Translations under genes and position numbers: made by a program
Part shown: piece after piece, positions 17,984 to 29,019 of the stretch
Position numbering within the stretch: the first letter of the stretch is position 1
How the letters are laid out: every line of letters starts with the position of its first letter
From: Trueperaceae bacterium
GTDB taxonomy: Bacteria; Deinococcota; Deinococci; Deinococcales; Trueperaceae
Direction: 5' to 3'
Length of the DNA stretch: 64,000 nucleotides
NCBI GenBank assembly: GCA_011389865.1
Contig: JAABTL010000002.1
Coordinates: 62,001-126,000 of the forward strand
The notes under the pieces: model-generated
Database searches by the model: none
What the model was told of the DNA's origin: nothing
The model's input: only the letters and a program-made list of their open reading frames with translations

Positions 17984-18592
17984 TCACCTGGGGTCTTCGC
18001 CGGGCCAGTCCCAGCTGCCGCGCCCGCGGGTGACGGTCGTGACGTGTGCCGCGATCCGCTCGGCCGCCGAGGCGAGGACCGTACCCCGCACGACCACGCC
18101 GCCGGCGTCGAACGCGGGCGGCTCGTGCTCGACGTCCGCGTCCGCCAGCGCCCGCAGCACGCTGTCGACCTCGGCGAACGGCGCCCGCAGCGTGAAGCCG
18201 CGGCGATCGGGGACGTCGAGGACCGGCGCAGCGTCGAGCGCGCGCGCCAGCGAACCGCCGTACGCCCGCGCCAGGCCGCCCGCGCCGAGCTTGACCCCGC
18301 CGAAGACGCGGGCGACGCCGGCGATCACGCGGTCGAGGTCGCGCTTGAGGAGCACCTCGAGCATCGGTCGCCCGGCCGTGCCGCCCGGCTCGCCGTCGTC
18401 GGACCAGCGCTGAACGGCGCCCCAGCGCCACGCCCACGCGACGTGCCCCGCGTCGGGCTCGGCCGCTCGCAGGCGCGCGATCCACGCGTCCGCCTCGTCG
18501 ACGTCCTCGAGGGGCGCCACGACCGCGTGGAAGCGCGACCCCTTGACGACCTCGAGGTGCTCGCTGGGGCCGGCGATCGTGCGGTGTGCCAT
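17984..18592 (-). CDS. yigZ: YigZ/IMPACT family protein
   Basis: 202 residues. The signature RWSDDGEPGGTAGRPML (about 66-82) and the GGVKLGAGGLARAYGG segment identify the IMPACT (UPF0029) N-domain, followed by the ferredoxin-like C-domain DUF1949. In bacteria the role is not settled; the eukaryotic homologue binds Gcn1 and affects translation control. Start ATG 18592 is supported by a TAGCCT -10 six bases upstream, the leaderless arrangement. It stands alone on the minus strand, divergent from cysS. Confidence 0.9.
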   Translation of the reverse strand: MAHRTIAGPSEHLEVVKGSRFHAVVAPLEDVDEADAWIARLRAAEPDAGHVAWAWRWGAVQRWSDDGEPGGTAGRPMLEVLLKRDLDRVIAGVARVFGGVKLGAGGLARAYGGSLARALDAAPVLDVPDRRGFTLRAPFAEVDSVLRALADADVEHEPPAFDAGGVVVRGTVLASAAERIAAHVTTVTRGRGSWDWPGEDPR

Positions 18593-18604
18593 GCCGTCAG
18601 GCTA
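18593..18604 (-). promoter_or_regulatory. -10 box (TAGCCT) for leaderless yigZ
   Basis: TAGCCT on the minus strand (18599-18604) is followed by 6 bases and the yigZ ATG. No ribosome binding site is present. Confidence 0.6.
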
Positions 18605-18644
18605 ACCGTCGCCGGCGCCCGCGGGGACGCCACCGGGCACGTGC

Positions 18645-18722
18645 TACCTTGCGAAGGCCCCGGGCGTCTGCGCGTCGCGCCCTGCGCGGGACGCAGAGCC
18701 CAGGCCCACGACGAGGTGGAAG
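18645..18722 (+). promoter_or_regulatory. cysS promoter and leader hairpin
   Basis: Extended -10 TGC-TACCTT (TACCTT at 18645-18650) predicts a start near 18657 and a leader of about 65 bases. Within the leader 18662-18672 can pair with 18692-18701 (GGGC and TCTGCG with CGCAGA and GCCC, one bulged G). A purine-rich GAGGTGGAAG precedes the ATG. The hairpin is not a recognisable T-box. Confidence 0.4.
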
Positions 18723-20138
18723 ATGCCGCTTGTGCTGTACGACACGCTGAGCCGTCGGAAGGTCCCGTTCGATCCGGTCGTCCCCGGCCGCGCCGGGGTC
18801 TACTTCTGTGGACCGACCGTGTACTCGGAGCCGCACCTCGGCCACGCGCGCGGGCCCGTGGTCTTCGACGTCCTGCGCCGCTGGCTCGAGCACGAAGGGC
18901 TTGCGGTCCGTCTGGTGATGAACGTCACCGACGTCGGCCACCTCACCGACGACGCGGACGACGGCGAGGACAAGCTCGAGAAGCGCGCCGCGCTCGAGCG
19001 CCTCGAGCCGATGGAGATCGCCGAGAAGTACTTCTGGGCCTACTTCGACGCCATGGCCCGGCTCGGGGTCCGGCGGCCATCCGTGGTGCCGCGGGCGACC
19101 GGCCACATCGTCGAGCAGATCGAGCTGACCAAGGAGCTGCTGGCGCGTGGCCTGGCGTACGAGGCCGGCGGCAGCGTCTACTTCGACGTCTCCGCGTGGG
19201 GCGACTACGGGCAGCTCTCCGGGCGCGACCCGGGCGAGCAGGTCGAGGGTACGCGCGTGGAGGTGCGCGGCGACAAGCGCGACCCGCGCGACTTCGCGCT
19301 GTGGAAGGCGGCGGAGGGCGGTCACCTCATGCGCTGGCCCAGCCCCTGGGGCGAGGGCTTCCCAGGCTGGCACCTCGAGTGCTCGGTCATGAGCACCAAG
19401 TACCTGGGCGACGAGTTCGACATCCACGGCGGCGGGCTCGACCTGGTGTTCCCGCACCACGAGTGCGAGCTGGCGCAGGCGCGGGCGGCCGGCAAGCCCT
19501 TCGCGCGCATCTGGCTGCACTGGAACATGCTGACGTTGAACGGCGAGAAGATGTCCAAGTCCAAGGGTCACGTGGTGGAGCTGGCGCCGCTCTTCGAGGC
19601 GCACGAGCCGCTGGCCGTGCGCTTCCACCTGCTGCGTTCCCACTACCGCAGCGTCAGCGACTTCGCGGACGACGCGCTGACCGCCTCGGCGCACGGCCTG
19701 CAGCGACTCCGTCAGGGCTACGCGGCGTGGCGGGCGGCGCCTCCTGCGGCGGCGAACCCCGCTGCCTGGCGCGAGGCGCGCGACCAGTTCACCGCGGCGA
19801 TGGACGACGACCTGCATACCCCGGAGGCCATCGCCGTGCTCTTCGACGTCGCCCGCGAGGCCAACCGGGCGCTCGAACGCGGCGAACACGGCGCCGTCCA
19901 CGCGGCCGCCGACCTGTTCGACGAGCTGCTCGACGGCGTCCTCGGGGTGCCGATGGGTTCGCTGGCCGACGACGGCTCGCTCATGGCCGGCGTCACCGAA
20001 CTGCTGCTCGAGCAGCGCCAGGCGGCCCGCAAACGCCGCGACTTCGGCAGCGCCGACGCGATCCGCGACCGCCTCGCCGAGCTCGGACTCACCGTGGAGG
20101 ACACCCCGGACGGGCCTCGCTGGCGGCGGTCGGGCTGA
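18723..20138 (+). CDS. cysS: Cysteinyl-tRNA synthetase
   Basis: 471 residues, typical length. HIGH motif as HLGHARG near residue 39, zinc-binding Cys in YFCGPTVY, further ligands in LECSVMS and HHECELAQ, and KMSKS as GEKMSKSKG around 275-283. The C-terminal helical anticodon-binding domain ends with [15 protein letters not shown], usual for the family. It charges tRNA-Cys; a tRNA-Cys gene also lies in this window. Start ATG 18723 has GAGGTGGAAG just upstream. It is followed by dprA on the same strand after about 130 bases. Confidence 0.98.
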   Translation: MPLVLYDTLSRRKVPFDPVVPGRAGVYFCGPTVYSEPHLGHARGPVVFDVLRRWLEHEGLAVRLVMNVTDVGHLTDDADDGEDKLEKRAALERLEPMEIAEKYFWAYFDAMARLGVRRPSVVPRATGHIVEQIELTKELLARGLAYEAGGSVYFDVSAWGDYGQLSGRDPGEQVEGTRVEVRGDKRDPRDFALWKAAEGGHLMRWPSPWGEGFPGWHLECSVMSTKYLGDEFDIHGGGLDLVFPHHECELAQARAAGKPFARIWLHWNMLTLNGEKMSKSKGHVVELAPLFEAHEPLAVRFHLLRSHYRSVSDFADDALTASAHGLQRLRQGYAAWRAAPPAAANPAAWREARDQFTAAMDDDLHTPEAIAVLFDVAREANRALERGEHGAVHAAADLFDELLDGVLGVPMGSLADDGSLMAGVTELLLEQRQAARKRRDFGSADAIRDRLAELGLTVEDTPDGPRWRRSG

Positions 20139-20178
20139 ACCGGACGGCAGCCTAGGCCCTCTTGGCCGGGGCCCGGTT
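20138..20178 (+). terminator. Possible nested hairpin after cysS
   Basis: Outer arms AACCGG/CCGGTT and inner arms GGCCC/GGGCC can form a branched or stacked hairpin right after the cysS stop. There is no T run, and the element would also lie just ahead of dprA. Weak evidence. Confidence 0.3.
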
Positions 20179-20269
20179 GGATGCGTCGATCACCCTCGCT
20201 TGGCGGCATCCTCACCGGGTGGAGGGAGCACGCGCCGCCGACGCCACTTCCGCCGGGGAGGCGCTCGCC

Positions 20270-21364
20270 ATGCTGGCCCTGGCACGCGCACCGGGCGTCG
20301 GGCCGCTGCGGGCCGGCGCGCTGCTGCACGCCTTCGGCTCCGCGGTGGAAGCCGTCGACAACGGTGTTCGCGGCGGTTGGCCGGGCCTGACGAGGTGGCC
20401 ACTGCCGCGCGCACGGGCGGCGGGCCGCGCCGTGGACCTCGCGGCCGCCGAGCGCGAGCTATGGCGCGGCCGGCGCGTCGGGGCCAGGTTGGTGACGCTC
20501 GCCGACCCCGACTACCCCGCCCCCTGGCGCCCCGAGGACGGCTGGCCACTGGCCCTGTGGGTCCGCGGTGCGTGGCCGGCGGCGGTGACCGGCCACGCAC
20601 CGCTGGCGGTCGCGATCGTGGGCCCGCGGCGCGCCTCGCCCGAGGCCCAGCGCTTCGCGCGGGAGCTGGCGTTCGCCGCCTGCCGGGCGGGCGCGTGGGT
20701 GGTCTCGGGCCTGGCCTACGGTGTGGACGCCGCCGCCCACCAGGGCGCGATCGATGCCGCACGCGGTGGCGCGGCCGCCTCGACGCTGGCGGTCCTGGCG
20801 GGCGGCGTCGACCGCGTGCATCCCGCCGCCCACCGCGACCTCGCCCGCGCGCTGCTCGACGCGGGCGGCGGCATCGTCGCCGCGGCGCCGGTCGGCGCCG
20901 TCCCGGCGACCGGGGCCTTCCCCGTGCGCAACCGCTGGATCGCCGGGCTTTCGTCGGTCGTCGCGGTGGTCGAGGCCGGCCCGCGCTCCGGCGCCCTGCA
21001 CACCGCCACCGCCGCGCTAGAGCTGGGCCGTGAGGTACGGACGACGCCGGCTCGCCCGTGGGACGGCCACGCAGCGGGCTCGCTGGCGCTCCTGCGCGAC
21101 GGCGCCGCGCCGCTGCTCGAGCCGGAGGACGCCTGGCTCGGGCTGCCGGCCGGCGTCCGGCCCGCTCCGCCGCTGCCGGGCGGTCCGCCACGACCGGCGC
21201 CACCGTCTCCGTGGGACAGGCTCCTGGGCGCCGCCCCGCTCGACGTCGATGGCGCGATCACCGCGACCGGTTGGGGCGTGGGCGCCGTGGTCGCCGCGCT
21301 CGAGGGCGGCGTGGTCGACGGGTGGGCGACCCGCCTTGCGGACGGCCGCTACCGGCGGGCGTGA
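20270..21364 (+). CDS. dprA: DNA processing protein DprA
   Basis: 364 residues from ATG 20270, chosen because GGGGAGG lies about 8 bases upstream and the helical N-domain begins there (LARAPGVGPLRAGALLHAFG). The frame is open upstream to GTG 20219 and TTG 20162. The Rossmann core has VAIVGPRRASPEAQRFAREL, VVSGLAYGVDAAAHQGAI and AVLAGGVDRVHP; FPVRNRWIAGLSSVVAVVEA follows. A winged-helix-like C-domain ends RLADGRYRRA. DprA binds incoming single-stranded DNA and loads RecA during natural transformation. No other competence gene is adjacent, though pilT is in the window. Confidence 0.92.
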   Translation: MLALARAPGVGPLRAGALLHAFGSAVEAVDNGVRGGWPGLTRWPLPRARAAGRAVDLAAAERELWRGRRVGARLVTLADPDYPAPWRPEDGWPLALWVRGAWPAAVTGHAPLAVAIVGPRRASPEAQRFARELAFAACRAGAWVVSGLAYGVDAAAHQGAIDAARGGAAASTLAVLAGGVDRVHPAAHRDLARALLDAGGGIVAAAPVGAVPATGAFPVRNRWIAGLSSVVAVVEAGPRSGALHTATAALELGREVRTTPARPWDGHAAGSLALLRDGAAPLLEPEDAWLGLPAGVRPAPPLPGGPPRPAPPSPWDRLLGAAPLDVDGAITATGWGVGAVVAALEGGVVDGWATRLADGRYRRA

Positions 21365-21535
21365 GTCTCGGCGCCGCACGCTCCCATGCGTCGGCCGCGG
21401 TAGACACTCCGAGGCCGCGCCGGGTAGGCTGGAGGCGCATCCGACCCGCGTGCGACGGGGTTCTCGGGTACGACACCGGTCGTTTCCCGCGGGCCCCACG
21501 AGCGACGGCAGATGGTGCAGGGATGGAAGGAGACG

Positions 21536-22726
21536 ATGACCTTGAGGAAGATGATGATCGCTCTGCTGACGGTGGCTTCGTTCGGGCTGGCGTTCGGCCA
21601 GGGCCTGACCGTGTGGACCACCTTCGGCGACCAGACGCTCGAGTGGCTCGAGGGCGAGGCCGCCTCGTTCACCAGCGCCTTCGGCGTACCCGTGAGCGTC
21701 GTGAAGCTCGACCTCAACGAGCTGCCCGCCACCGTGCTCAGGGCCGCCCCGCAGGGCGAGGCCGCCGACCTGTTCATCGGCGTGCCGCACGATCAGATCG
21801 GCAACATGGCCGACGGCGGCGTGCTGGCGGACATGTCGGTCTACGCCACCCCCGGCTACCTCGCCGACCTCGGCGAGCAGGCGCGTCTGGCCTACACCTT
21901 CGCCGGCAAGCTCTTCGGACTGCCGATGTTCGTCGAGGGCCCTGCGCTGATCGTCAACACCGACCTGGTGCCGGAACTCCCCGCCACCTACGAAGAGATG
22001 ATCGAGCTGGCGCAAGAGCTCACGACGGCCGACACCTTCGGCTTCATGTTCGACGCGCCCAACTTCTACTTCGCTTACCTGTACTTCCGCACCTTCGGCG
22101 GCTACGTGTTCGGCCGCGACGCGAGCGGCAGCCTCGTCCCGACCGACGTCGGCCTGGCCAGCGAGGGCGCCGTCCGCGGCGTTCAGGCGCTCAAGGACCT
22201 GCGCTTCGAGTACGACCTCATCCCCGCGGGCGTGAACACCGAGGTGGCCAACGGCATCTTCGTCGACGGCTCGCTCGCGATGATCTACAACGGCCCCTGG
22301 GCGATCAGCCAGTACCGCGACGCCGGCGTGAACGTCGTCGTGGGACCCGTGCCACCGATGGCGGACGGCACCGAGTTCGGTGGCTTCATGGGCGTGCAGG
22401 GCGTGCTGATGAACCAGTTCAGCGACAACAAGGTCGACGCGGCGAACTTCGCCAAGTGGATCACCCGCGCCGACGCCCAGATCTCCATGGCGCAGCTCTC
22501 GGGCCGCATCCCCGTGTCCGAGGTGGCGGTCGCCGCCGTCGGCGACGACCCGATCATCCAGGGCTTCGGTCTGGCGTTGGCGAACGCGGAGCCGATGCCG
22601 AACATCCCCGAGATGGGCCAGGTCTGGGGACCGGCCGGCAGCGCGCTGTCCGTGATCCTCGAGACGGAGGACTCGGACGTCGAGGCCGCCCTCGAGCGCG
22701 CGGTCGCCGAGATCCTCGGGAACTGA
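21536..22726 (+). CDS. malE: Maltose/maltodextrin-type ABC substrate-binding protein
   Basis: 396 residues. Signal peptide MTLRKMMIALLTVASFGLAF with likely cleavage near residue 21, followed by the MalE fold: LTVWTTFGDQTLEWLEGEA, GEAADLFIGVPHDQIGNMA, LYFRTFGGYVF, NGIFVDGSLAMIYNGPWAIS. No lipobox Cys is seen, so it is probably periplasmic. It binds a sugar and delivers it to MalFG; the ligand could be maltose or another glycoside. ATG 21536 has GGAAGGAG 6-10 bases upstream. It is the first gene of a malEFG-glpKD run and is separated from malF by a hairpin, which would allow higher expression of the binding protein. No local regulator gene is seen. Confidence 0.9.
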   Translation: MTLRKMMIALLTVASFGLAFGQGLTVWTTFGDQTLEWLEGEAASFTSAFGVPVSVVKLDLNELPATVLRAAPQGEAADLFIGVPHDQIGNMADGGVLADMSVYATPGYLADLGEQARLAYTFAGKLFGLPMFVEGPALIVNTDLVPELPATYEEMIELAQELTTADTFGFMFDAPNFYFAYLYFRTFGGYVFGRDASGSLVPTDVGLASEGAVRGVQALKDLRFEYDLIPAGVNTEVANGIFVDGSLAMIYNGPWAISQYRDAGVNVVVGPVPPMADGTEFGGFMGVQGVLMNQFSDNKVDAANFAKWITRADAQISMAQLSGRIPVSEVAVAAVGDDPIIQGFGLALANAEPMPNIPEMGQVWGPAGSALSVILETEDSDVEAALERAVAEILGN

Positions 22727-22750
22727 GCGAGGGCTCGACCCGAATCTAGG

Positions 22751-22787
22751 GCGTGCGGCCAGGGGACTCCGTCTCCTGGCCGCACGT
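22751..22787 (+). terminator. Hairpin between malE and malF (attenuator-like)
   Basis: A perfect 11-bp stem (22753-22763 with 22775-22785), extended by one further pair, encloses an 11-base loop and is followed only by GTTC. It should partly stop transcription or protect the malE message, the usual way of making binding protein in excess. Confidence 0.7.
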
Positions 22788-22836
22788 TCACCGACCCCGT
22801 GCCATCGGGTCCCACGCGAAGCAGGAGGTACCGGCC

Positions 22837-24438
22837 ATCGACCTCTCGGATCCTCGTGTCGCCCTACCGCGCGCCCGTACCACCGCGGGCGGTCTCGTCA
22901 AGTCGCTGCTGCTGATCGGCGCCGCGCTCACCGTCGCCCTGATCGCGGGCTTCGGCGGCGTCGTGGTCCTCCGCCTCGCCATCCCGGATCTACCCGCCTG
23001 GTCGGGGCTCCTGATCGGTCTGTTGGCCCTCGTATTTGTGTTGTGGGGCATCTCCCGGCGCTTCGCCTGGATCATGCCCTGGTATTACGTCCTGCCCGCC
23101 ATCGTCTTCCTGCTCACCTTCACGTTCTTCCCCGTCCTGCTCACGATCTGGCTGGCGTTCACGGACTACGCCGGCGCGCGCAACGGCCAGCTCAGCGTGG
23201 CGACGACCACGCCGATCGTGGCGGTCGACGGGAATCGCATCACGGTCAGCGACCCCGCCGGCCTCAACTGCGAGGTCCTGCGCAACGGCTGCGTCGACGT
23301 CCGCGCCGAGGTGTACAGCTTCGACCTGCTGGCCGTGACCGCGGTCGACTACGCGGACGGCGTGCTGACGCTCGCCGAACCGCTGCCGCGGGGGCGCGAG
23401 GCGCGCCAGGTGGAGATGTTCCTGCCCGACCTCGGCTTCGAGTTCTCGACGGAGATCGAGAGCGTCGACGGCGCCCTGGTCCGGCTCGTGAGCGCGCCGC
23501 CCTTCGCGCCCGACCTCGAGCGCATCGGCATCCAGATGGCCGACGAGGTCGACCGCCGCATCGTCACGCTCGACGGCGCGGTGCTGACGCTCGACGCGTC
23601 GCTGCCGGCCGACTTCGAGGCGACCGCGATCGCGCGCTACAACGAGTACGGCTTCATCGGCCTGAGCAACTTCGTCAGCATCCTTTCGCGCGCCCAGCGC
23701 TCGCTCATCCCCGTCTTCGCCTGGAACGTCAGCTTCGCGGTCCTGACCATCCTGATCAACACCGCCTTCGGCGTGCTGCTGGCCGTCCTCCTCAACAACC
23801 CCGACCTGCGCTTCCGCAACCTCTACCGCACGCTGCTGATCGTGCCTTGGGCGCTGCCGAACATCATCACGATCCAGGTGTGGAGAGGCTTCCTCAACGA
23901 GAACTTCGGCGTCATCAACCGCGTCCTCATGCTCTTCGACATCACGCCGGACCCCATCAACTGGCTGGGGGTGGCGATGGCCGCCAAGGGCGCCGTCCTG
24001 CTCGTCAACCTGTGGCTCGGCCTGCCGTTCATGATGACCGCGGTGCTGGGTGCGCTGTCCGCCATCCCACGGGAGCTCTACGAGGCCGCCAAGATCGACG
24101 GCGCCAGCGCCTGGCAGGGCTTCTGGGGCGTCACCGCGCCGCTGCTGCGCACCGCGCTCGTCCCGATCACGCTCACGGGCTTCGCCTTCAACTTCAACAA
24201 CTTCAACCTGATCTTCCTGCTCACCGACGGCGGACCGCCGGTCGACTGGGGGACGGCCACGGCCCGCGGCACGGACATCCTGATCAGCTGGGCCTACAAC
24301 GAGGCCTTCCGCTCGCAGGGCGGCTACGCCTACGGCCTCGGTTCCGCGATCTCGATCCTCATCTTCGTCATCACGGTGGCCGTCAGCCTCGTCAACTTCC
24401 GCGTCACGGGCGCGCTCAAGGAGGAGAGCAACACATGA
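22837..24438 (+). CDS. malF: Maltose-type ABC transporter permease MalF (possible ATC start)
   Basis: 533 residues if translation begins at ATC 22837, the codon exactly 8 bases after AGGAGG (22823-22828). No ATG, GTG or TTG in frame lies near; the only upstream in-frame GTG (22753) is the first base of the hairpin stem. The protein has two N-terminal helices, a helix at WYYVLPAIVFLLTFTFFPV, a large periplasmic insertion (about 110-270, as in MalF P2), further helices, and the EAA loop ELYEAAKIDGASAWQGFWG that docks the ATPase. The C-terminus overlaps malG by 4 bases. The start codon is the uncertain point; the family is not. Confidence 0.9.
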   Translation: MDLSDPRVALPRARTTAGGLVKSLLLIGAALTVALIAGFGGVVVLRLAIPDLPAWSGLLIGLLALVFVLWGISRRFAWIMPWYYVLPAIVFLLTFTFFPVLLTIWLAFTDYAGARNGQLSVATTTPIVAVDGNRITVSDPAGLNCEVLRNGCVDVRAEVYSFDLLAVTAVDYADGVLTLAEPLPRGREARQVEMFLPDLGFEFSTEIESVDGALVRLVSAPPFAPDLERIGIQMADEVDRRIVTLDGAVLTLDASLPADFEATAIARYNEYGFIGLSNFVSILSRAQRSLIPVFAWNVSFAVLTILINTAFGVLLAVLLNNPDLRFRNLYRTLLIVPWALPNIITIQVWRGFLNENFGVINRVLMLFDITPDPINWLGVAMAAKGAVLLVNLWLGLPFMMTAVLGALSAIPRELYEAAKIDGASAWQGFWGVTAPLLRTALVPITLTGFAFNFNNFNLIFLLTDGGPPVDWGTATARGTDILISWAYNEAFRSQGGYAYGLGSAISILIFVITVAVSLVNFRVTGALKEESNT

Positions 24439-25759
24439 GGCACCCCGACCGCCGCGCCTTCGCGTGGATGGCGCTCGTCGCCCTCGGCACCCTCCTCGGC
24501 GTGTGGGCCCTGCTCGGCAACCTGCCCGAGCCGGTCGTCCGCGACCGCTTCGTCGTCGTCCCCAACGGCTGGGCGTTCGTCCTGGGCGCCTTCGCGCTGC
24601 TCATCCTCGGCACCGCGGCCAGCGCCTACACCTTCGGCCTGGCGACGCGGCCCGGCCGGGCGGGCAGGTACGCGCTCACCTCCGGCACCCACATGTTCAT
24701 CTGGGGGGTCATCCTCACGACCTTCTACCCGGTGCTCTACCTGCTGGCCGTGTCGTTCAACCGCAACGACACGCTCGCCGGCGCCCTGCCGCGCGAGGGC
24801 AACCTGTTCGTGCGCGCCGGCGTGATCCCCAACCCGACCGACATCTCGACCGTGCAGTACGAGAAGGTGCTCAGCCAGACCCACATGCTGCCCTTCCAAT
24901 GGGTCCTGATCGCCCTGCTCGTCCTCGCCGCGGTGGGCATCTTCGGGGTGAAGCTCGCCGCGCGCGTGGCCAACCTCCCCGCCTACCGCACGGACGGCTG
25001 GACCCGCGTCCTCGGCCTCGGCATCTTCGCGTTGGCCGCCGTCATCGTCGTCAGCATCACGCCGGCACAGTTCTACGGCGTCACGGAGGCCGGCGCCCGG
25101 GTGCCCGCTTCGTCGGAGCGGACGATCCTGCTGTACATCCGCAACACCCTACTCGTGTCGGGCCTCACCGGGATGTTCGCCGTCCTCATCGCCACGACGG
25201 CCGGCTACGCCTTCGCCCGCATGCGCTTCGAGGGCCGCTACGCGACGCTGCTCAGCTTCGTGTTCGTGCAGATGTTCCCCGGCTTCATGGCGCTGGTCGC
25301 GATCTTCTGGCTGATGGTCCAGCTCGACCTGCTCAACACCTTCACCGGCCTGATCCTGGCGTACTCGGGCGGCGCGATCGCCTTCTCGGCATGGATCTTC
25401 AAGGGCTACCTCGAGTCGGTCAGCCCCGCGCTCGAGGAGTCGGCGATGGTCGACGGCGCCACCCGCTGGGGCGCCTTCTGGCGCATCATCCTGCCGGTAT
25501 CCACACCGATGCTGCTGTTCATCTTCCTGCTGCAGTTCATCGGCACCTACAGTGAGTTCATCCTGGCGAACACGCTGCTGCAGGGCCAGGAGAACTGGAC
25601 GGTCGGCATGGGACTGCGCAACTTCACGACCGGTCGCTTCGACACCCAGTGGGGCGCCCTGACCGCCAGCGCGGTGCTCGGCTCGATCCCCATCCTGTTG
25701 ATCTTCTACGCCTTCCAGGACGCGCTCACCAGCCAGCAGACGGCGGGCGGGGTGAAGGG

Positions 25760-25763
<4 letters not shown>
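24435..25763 (+). CDS. malG: Maltose-type ABC transporter permease MalG, enlarged
   Basis: 442 residues, well above the roughly 280-300 of E. coli MalG. It carries two extra N-terminal helices (about 10-28 and 38-62) and, after the first core helix ([21 protein letters not shown]), an insertion with two more hydrophobic segments before the conserved core. The core has [15 protein letters not shown] and the EAA loop [17 protein letters not shown]. The ATG overlaps the malF stop (ATGA), and its own stop overlaps the glpK start. It forms the second half of the membrane channel. The ATPase (MalK/MsmX type) must come from elsewhere. Confidence 0.9.
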
Positions 25764-27258
<1,495 letters not shown>

Positions 27259-27262
<4 letters not shown>

Positions 27263-28875
27263 ACACGGTACCCCCGACCCGGGCCGCGCACTGGGCGGCG
27301 CTGACCGCCCGTGAGGCGCCCTTCGACCTGTTGGTCGTCGGTGGGGGCGCGACCGGCGCCGGCGCCGCGCTCGACGCGGCGGCCCGCGGCCTGTCGGTCG
27401 CGCTCGTCGAGCGCGACGACCTGTCGGCCGCCACCAGCAGCCGCAGCACGAAGCTGATCCACGGCGGCGTGCGCTACCTGGAGAAGGCGGTCAAGGAGTT
27501 CGACCGCAGCCAGTTCCACCTGGTGCGCGATGCCCTGCGCGAGCGGGCGGTGCTGATCCACAACGCGCCGCACCTGTGCCACCCGCTTCCGCTGGTGACG
27601 CCGCTGTACGAGTGGTGGCAGGTCCCCTACTACCTGACGGGGCTGAAGATCTACGACGCCCTCGCAGGCCGCGCCAACCTCGCGCCCTCGCGCTTCGTCG
27701 ACGCCAAGGAGGCCCTGCAACGCTTCCCGATGCTGCGCGAGGAGGGCCTGCGCGGCGGCGTCGTGTACCACGACGGGCAGTTCGACGACGCGCGCATGAA
27801 CGTGGCGATCGCGCTCTCGGCCGCCGAGCGCGGTGCGGTCGTCGCGACCCACGCGGAGCTCGTCGCCTTGCACCACGAGGCCGGCCGCGTGCGCGGCGCC
27901 ACCGTGCGCGACGTGGCGTCCGGCGAGGAGGCGACGGTCACCGCGCGGGCGATCCTCAACGCCACCGGCCCCTTCGTGGACGAGATCCGGCGCCTCGAAG
28001 ACCCCGCGGCCGAGCCGATGCTCGACGCGAGTTCCGGCGTCCACATCGTCCTCGACGCGCGCTTCGCGCCCCCGGGGACCGGCCTGCTCATCCCCCAGAC
28101 CGAGGACGGCCGCGTGCTCTTCCTGCTGCCGTGGCAGGGGGCGACCCTGGTCGGCACCACCGACCAGCCGGCCGCCATCGAGCGGCACCCGCGGGCCACC
28201 GAGGACGAGATCGAGTACATCCTGCGCCACGTGCGCCAGTACTTCTCCCTGCCGGTCGAGCGCGACGACGTCCTCGCCGCCTGGTCGGGCCTGCGGCCGC
28301 TGGTCTCCGACCCGCAGGCGGCGGACACGGCACGCCTGTCGCGCGATCACGTGGTCCACGTCGCCGACTCCGGCCTGGTGACGATCGCCGGCGGCAAGTG
28401 GACGACCTACCGACGCATGGCGGCGGACGCCGTCGATGCGGCCCTCGCGCTCGCCGGCATCGACGCCGCCCCGTCGGCGACCGAGGACCTGCGGCTGGCG
28501 GGGGCCGAGCGCCTGCTCCCCACGGGCGCCGGCGAACTGCAGGAGCGGGGCTTCCCCGTCGACGTCGCGCGCCATCTGCACCTCGCGTACGGCGATCGCG
28601 CCGACGCGGTCGCCGAGATCGCCGGCGACGGTGACGCCCCGCGGCTCGCGCCCGGCCACCCGTACCTCGAGGCCGAGGTGCGCCACGCGGCGCGCGCCGA
28701 GTTCGCGGCGACCGCCGTCGACGTGCTGGCGAGGCGCACGCGCCTGGCGATGCTCGACGCGACGGCCGCCCGAGCGGCGGCTCCCCGCGTCAGCCAGATC
28801 CTGGCCGAGGAGCTCGGCTGGGACGCGGCCCGGGCGGAGGCCGAGGCCGAGGCGGCGGTGGGCTGGATATCCTAG
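27259..28875 (+). CDS. glpD: Aerobic glycerol-3-phosphate dehydrogenase
   Basis: 538 residues. FAD-binding [21 protein letters not shown] near the N-terminus, [54 protein letters not shown]-type glycine region with [13 protein letters not shown], and the C-terminal helical domain. It oxidises glycerol-3-phosphate to dihydroxyacetone phosphate at the membrane and passes electrons to quinone. GTG 27259 overlaps the glpK stop (GTGA). Its own stop codon overlaps a TATCCT box placed for the tRNA-Leu just downstream. It closes the malEFG-glpKD run. Confidence 0.97.
28868..28873 (+). promoter_or_regulatory. -10 box (TATCCT) for tRNA-Leu, overlapping the glpD stop
   Basis: TATCCT spans the last codons of glpD and lies 9 bases before the tRNA-Leu 5' end, a natural -10 to start distance. 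No -35 is evident, so the tRNA may also depend on read-through from glpD. Confidence 0.4.
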
Positions 28876-28882
28876 GGTGCCG

Positions 28883-28968
28883 GCCGGGATGGCGGAACGG
28901 TAGACGCACGAGACTTAAAATCTCCTGCCCCCAGGGGCGTGCGGGTTCGAATCCCGCTCCCGGCACCA
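28883..28968 (+). tRNA. tRNA-Leu (anticodon TAA)
   Basis: Acceptor GCCGGGA pairs with TCCCGGC; anticodon loop CTTAAAA in stem CGAGA/TCTC(C)T; long variable arm with GCCCC/GGGGC typical of class II tRNAs; T arm GCGGG-TTCGAAT-CCCGC; CCA encoded at 28966-28968. Length is 86 bases. Confidence 0.95.
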
Positions 28969-28988
28969 GCATGGTCGACGAACGGAAT

Positions 28989-29013
28989 GCGCCCCGGTTG
29001 GCGACCGGGGCGC
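28989..29013. terminator. Perfect hairpin between tRNA-Leu and tRNA-Met
   Basis: A 10-bp perfect stem (28989-28998 with 29004-29013) with a 5-base loop sits between two convergent tRNA genes and should end both transcripts. Confidence 0.8.
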
Positions 29014-29019
29014 ACCACG

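Noticed and set aside
18657-18722. T-box riboswitch ahead of cysS
   Set aside because: The leader is too short and lacks the T-box sequence and a specifier loop.
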